Assembly: GCA_027311485.1 (NCBI GenBank)
Contig: DAICYU010000169.1
Span: forward strand, 1-7,897
Direction: 5' to 3'
DNA length: 7,897 nt
DNA from: Acetobacteraceae bacterium
GTDB taxonomy: Bacteria > Pseudomonadota > Alphaproteobacteria > Acetobacterales > Acetobacteraceae
In this document: positions 5,371-7,897 of the stretch, in pieces
How positions within the stretch are numbered: the stretch's first letter is position 1
How the letters are laid out: each line of letters opens with the position of its first letter
Made by a program: the position numbers and the translations under genes
The notes under the pieces: model-generated
Databases searched by the model: none
The model's input: the letters and a program-made list of their open reading frames with translations, nothing else
Told to the model about the DNA's origin: nothing

Positions 5371-5952
5371 GGGCGCGCACGCTGGACCCTTGAACTGCTG
5401 GAAGAGTAGGTCGTGGAACTGAAGATCGTCGAACGTGCCAGCAACAACACGATCGGGCGGACGCTCAAAAAACGCTCTCAAGTCCCACCTGCAAGAACAA
5501 TGGGTTATTCCGCCGAACGCCAGCACGGCTTTCGTAGCCGCCATGGAGGACGTCCTCGAAGTCTATCAGCGACCGCACGATCCGGCGCACCCCGTAGTTT
5601 GCCTGGACGAGACGTTAAAGCAACTGATCGCAGAGACGCGCGTGCTGATCCCGGGGAAGCCCAGGCATCCCGCGCGCATTGACTACGAGTACGAGCGCAA
5701 CGGTACGGCAAACCTGTTCATTCCGTTTGCGCCGCTGGAGGGATGGTGGCACGTCAAGGTCACAGACCGCCATACCGCCGCCGCTGATTACGCCCAAGTC
5801 CTTAGGGAGGTGTCCGACAGCCACTTCCCTGGCGCCGACAAGATCGTTCTGGTCCAGGACAATCTCAGCACGCACAAGCCCGCGTCGATGTACGAGGCTT
5901 TCCCGCCCGCGGAAGCCGCCGGCCCGTGGAGCGGTTCGAGTGGCCTTATACC
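5371..5952 (+). pseudogene. IS630-family transposase 2, C-terminal half (multiply broken)
   Basis: Continuation of the gene that begins at 3796. It reads GRARWTLELLEE, then TAG at 5407-5409 where the family has a sense codon, then VVELKIVERASNNTIGRTLKK. One extra base near 5466-5475 moves the frame; the next frame holds LKSHLQEQWVIPP, the first catalytic aspartate in PVVCLDETLKQ, and the second in LVQDNLSTHKPASMYEAF. A single-base loss near 5916 then shifts it again to RPVERFEWPYT. Similarity stops at 5952, before the segment with the third acidic residue. The gene therefore carries a nonsense codon, two indels and a 3' truncation besides the ISAs1 insertion. Confidence 0.88.
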
Positions 5953-5956
5953 ATGT

Positions 5957-5968
5957 GTGGACGGCCCC
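5957..5968. repeat. Subterminal inverted repeat at 3' end of IS1111-type element
   Basis: GTGGACGGCCCC; compare GTGGACGTCCCC from the opposite end (11 of 12). It lies about five bases inside the last IS630 codon. Confidence 0.8.
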
Positions 5969-6193
5969 TTGGGTTCAAGACGGTTGCCACGTGATGGTTT
6001 CGAGGTCGTATGCGCTCATGTGTCCGGCCTGTTGACGCGGTCACCTGACCGCTGGTCCAGATGGGGTCTGCAAGCGAGTGCCAAACAGCGGCGCGGCCTG
6101 ATGCGGCCACAGGCATTAACGGCATCTCTCGCGTGTCGGTGCGACCGATGATCATCTCGTGTTGGCCTTTAAACCCCCGGCACCATCGTGTGG
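5969..6193 (-). ncRNA. Candidate guide (seek) RNA region of the IS1111-type element
   Basis: 225 bp between the transposase stop and the 3' repeat, where IS1111-group elements encode their short guide RNA. A strong hairpin is seen at 6037-6052: GCGGTCA, a two-base turn, then TGACCGC. A further GGCC-rich fold lies around 6096-6115. No protein-like frame is present. RNA function is inferred from element layout and this structure; guide segments were not assigned. Confidence 0.5.
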
Positions 6194-7210
6194 CTAGGCG
6201 GCTACTGGCTGGCGCCGGTATGCTTCGCCGCGCGACATCATCGCCCACAAGATGCGGGCTGTCTTGTTGGCCAGCGCCACCGCGGCCAGTTTCCTCGGCT
6301 TGCGTGCGACAAGCGCCAACAGCCAGGCGGGGGCATTTGGCGCGCCCTGCTTGAGATGACGGATTACCGCTGTAGCGCCGACCACGAACAGGCTGCGCAG
6401 CCGCTTATTGCCGGCCTTGCTGATGCGGCCCATGCGCTGCTTGCCGCCGGTCGAGTGTTCCTTCGGCGTCAGCCCGAGCCACGATGCAAAGTGCCTTGCA
6501 GAGGCGAATTCCTCGATGTCAATGCCGAGTGCCAGGGTGATGGCGATCACCGGGCCAATGCCGGGCACGGCAGCAAGCTTTTGGCTGACCGGATTGGCCT
6601 TGTGCTGTGCAAGCAGCTCGGCATCCAGCGCGGCGATCTGTTCATCGGCCCGGGCGATCTGCTGGCCTATGCGCGCGAATATCGTCCGGGCCGGCAATGG
6701 GATCGCCTCATCCTTGGCCAACCTCTCTAGCAGCGGCTGGACGTTGACCGTGCCCTTGGCGGCGATGATGCCGAACTCGGTGGCATGGCCGCGCAACGCG
6801 TTGACCGCCTGGGTGCGCTGTCCGATCAGCATCTCGCGGTGGCGCAGGATCATCAACGCGGCCTGCCGTTCTGCGCTCTTGATCGGCACGGACGCCATGC
6901 CGGGGCGTGACGCCGCATCATTGATGGCCTCTGCGTCGGCGCGGTCGTTCTTGCCCCGCTTGACGAAGGGCTTGACGTATTGCGCCGGAATGAGGCGCAC
7001 CCTGTGGCCGAGGCGGGTCAATAGCCGACCCCAATGGTGCGCACCGCCGCACGCCTCCATGACCACCTCGGTGCCGGGGAGCTTGCTGAAGAAACTTTCC
7101 ATGTCAGCACGCTTGAGGTTGCGGCGCACGACCGGACGCTCCTCCTCATCGACACCGTGCAACGTGAAAACGTGCTTGGAGAGATCGATGGCAATACGCT
7201 TAAGCTGCAT
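6194..7210 (-). CDS. IS1111-type IS110-family transposase (338 aa)
   Basis: DEDD recombinase of the IS1111 subgroup. The N-terminal RuvC-like domain carries D9 (IAIDLSK), E52 (VMEACGG), and D89 and D92 (KNDRADAEAI). A helical middle follows, then the C-terminal Transposase_20 domain with VPGIGPVIA, a WLGLTPKEHSTGGKQRMG block with the conserved serine, and ISKAGNKRLRSLF. ATG at 7210 is the natural start: the protein begins MQLKRIAIDLSKHVF as in relatives, and AAGGA lies upstream. The frame happens to stay open to 7819, which would give a false 541-codon gene fused to IS630 remnant 3. No damage is visible, so it is probably functional. Confidence 0.94.
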   Translation of the reverse strand: MQLKRIAIDLSKHVFTLHGVDEEERPVVRRNLKRADMESFFSKLPGTEVVMEACGGAHHWGRLLTRLGHRVRLIPAQYVKPFVKRGKNDRADAEAINDAASRPGMASVPIKSAERQAALMILRHREMLIGQRTQAVNALRGHATEFGIIAAKGTVNVQPLLERLAKDEAIPLPARTIFARIGQQIARADEQIAALDAELLAQHKANPVSQKLAAVPGIGPVIAITLALGIDIEEFASARHFASWLGLTPKEHSTGGKQRMGRISKAGNKRLRSLFVVGATAVIRHLKQGAPNAPAWLLALVARKPRKLAAVALANKTARILWAMMSRGEAYRRQPVAA

Positions 7211-7264
7211 GTGGACGGTCCTTAGTTGGCGTAATGACAACCCAACTTTGGCACGCGATGCCGC

Positions 7265-7276
7265 GGGGACGTCCAC
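7265..7276. repeat. Subterminal inverted repeat at 5' end of IS1111-type element
   Basis: GGGGACGTCCAC, inverted partner of 5957-5968 with one mismatch. Confidence 0.8.
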
Positions 7277-7289
7277 CCCAACAGCAGCC

Positions 7290-7897
7290 CTACGCGTTGA
7301 CCGCTTTTGCCCATTCTCTTGACGCAATGGACGTAATCCGCTGTGGGGTTGCGATGAGGGCGTTCCAGGCCTCACAGCAGGCGTCGACGAGTTCGGGGTA
7401 GGTGTCGTAGACGCGGTTCGCCAAGTCGTTCTGCCTGAGGAACCGCCAGATATTCCCCTGGGGTTCAACTCCGGCGAGTAGGGCGGCAGCGGTAGAAGGC
7501 TGATGTTGTCGGGTACCTTCAGTTTGCCGCCCTGCTGATGCCAGCCCGCGCCGTTGAGTGTGACCACGGCATGCGCGCCTTGCGTGACCTGCGTGCTGAT
7601 CTCCTTGAGGTGCAGGTTCATCGCATAGATATTGACGTGCGGCAGGATCAGCGCCGCACCGACCCCGCGGGCGGGACACACAGCACCGAAGATGTAGGTC
7701 CACTTGTAGCGCTGGTCCCGTGGCTTGCGTGAGCGGCTGCCTTTCTCCGCCCAGACGTAGGTTAGGCTCCCTTGCCGGCCGACCCTGGCCTCATCCTTAC
7801 GTGAGGGTTCAGGTGTCAACGTGTTCTGGGCGCTTGTTCTCCTTTGGCACTGAATCTTTGTTTCTTAGGCGTTCGGGATCCGGGGTAGTCTGTCCTG
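7290..7897 (-). pseudogene. IS630-family transposase remnant 3 (frameshifted, catalytic residues lost)
   Basis: Minus-strand remnant of an IS630-type transposase of the DEAR subtype, distinct from remnants 1 and 2. In one frame it reads KDEARVGRQGSLTYVWAEKG, a YIFGAVCPAR block and LPLPPYSPELNP. After a one-base loss near 7458-7463 it continues as NIWRFLRQNDLANRVYDTYP and ends with REWAKAVNA and TAG (plus-strand bases 7290-7292). The first acidic residue (DEAR) is present. The second motif reads LNGAGWH where the family has LDGAGWH, and the third reads NPQGNIW where the family has an acidic residue before NIW. The N-terminal part (7820-7897) is in doubt: no clean frame, only faint resemblance. 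It is dead. Confidence 0.85.

Larger units (their letters stand above)
3730..5952 (+). mobile_element. IS630-family element 2, interrupted and truncated
   Basis: Remnant of an IS630-type element with its left non-coding end (3730-3795), a transposase gene split by ISAs1 at 4166-5370, and loss of everything after codon ACC at 5950-5952, where the IS1111-type element begins. The exact left terminus is uncertain: IS630 elements target TA, and TA occurs at 3727-3728 and 3730-3731. The right end is absent. Confidence 0.7.
5954..7283 (-). mobile_element. Apparently complete IS1111-type (IS110-family) insertion sequence
   Basis: About 1.33 kb on the minus strand: 5' end near 7283, transposase 7210-6194, then about 240 bp of non-coding DNA. 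The IS1111 subgroup is recognised by subterminal inverted repeats (5957-5968 and 7265-7276, 11 of 12) and by having the long non-coding part 3' of the gene. Both flanks are IS630 remnants of different types in opposite orientation. The exact ends are inferred from the repeats plus the few extra bases usual for the group, and from IS630 similarity ending at 5952. Confidence 0.82.

Noticed and set aside
6408..7322. Plus-strand 304-codon open frame
   Set aside because: Fully antisense to the IS1111-type transposase, serine- and arginine-rich, with no recognisable domain.
1..7897. CRISPR array, tRNA, rRNA, integron attC, toxin-antitoxin or defence genes
   Set aside because: Looked for and not seen: there are no regularly spaced repeats, no cloverleaf-like segments and no non-transposase gene. 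The many repeats are element ends.
7820..7897. Possible extra N-terminal coding of IS630 remnant 3, or another element's end
   Set aside because: The frame has a TAA shortly upstream and only faint resemblance in another frame; too weak for a separate feature.

Overview
The window is a pile-up of insertion sequences with no recognisable cargo gene. Everything that can be read as a real gene, whole or broken, is a transposase. The DNA is GC-rich, and the IS types (IS110, IS1111-type IS110, IS256, IS5/IS427, ISAs1 and three kinds of IS630) together with their codon use suggest an alphaproteobacterium (acetic-acid-bacteria, Acidiphilium, sphingomonad or rhizobial type). The setting is probably a plasmid or a degenerate genomic island. 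The host assignment is inference; nothing in the window fixes it.

Left third (1-2413): two IS110-family elements lie head to tail on the minus strand. The first (transposase 1-435, cut by the window edge) is preceded by a 200-bp structured non-coding leader (436-635). Directly behind it is an apparently intact IS110 element (about 636-2125) with a 410-aa DEDD transposase and a 230-bp structured leader. In this family such leaders encode the bridge RNA that guides target choice. The right end of the second element abuts the last 71 codons and right end of an IS256-family transposase gene (2126-2413).

Middle (2404-5952): a frameshifted piece of an IS630-type transposase (2404-2812) ends at a complete IS5/IS427-type element (2817-3725) flanked by CTAG. 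This IS5 element has two frames, an A-AAA-AAG slippery site and a TAG nonsense codon that should block the fusion protein. Next comes a second, different IS630-type transposase gene (3796-5952), split by an intact ISAs1-family element (4166-5370, 371-aa transposase on the minus strand). The split gene also carries a 7-bp tandem duplication, a nonsense codon and two single-base frameshifts, and it lacks its C-terminus.

Right third (5953-7897): an apparently intact IS1111-type IS110 element (about 5954-7283, minus strand, 338-aa transposase) has subterminal inverted repeats and a structured 225-bp stretch downstream of its gene, where this group encodes its guide RNA. It separates the second IS630 remnant from a third IS630-type transposase remnant on the minus strand (7290 to the right edge), which has lost two catalytic positions and its frame.

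Three elements look able to encode full transposases: the IS110 at 636-2125, the ISAs1 at 4166-5370 and the IS1111-type element at 5954-7283. The rest are fossils. The genes do not form a pathway; the region is best read as a layered insertion record. I found no convincing new biological system. The most valuable parts are the three RNA-guided-recombinase non-coding regions and the unusual IS-on-IS junctions.
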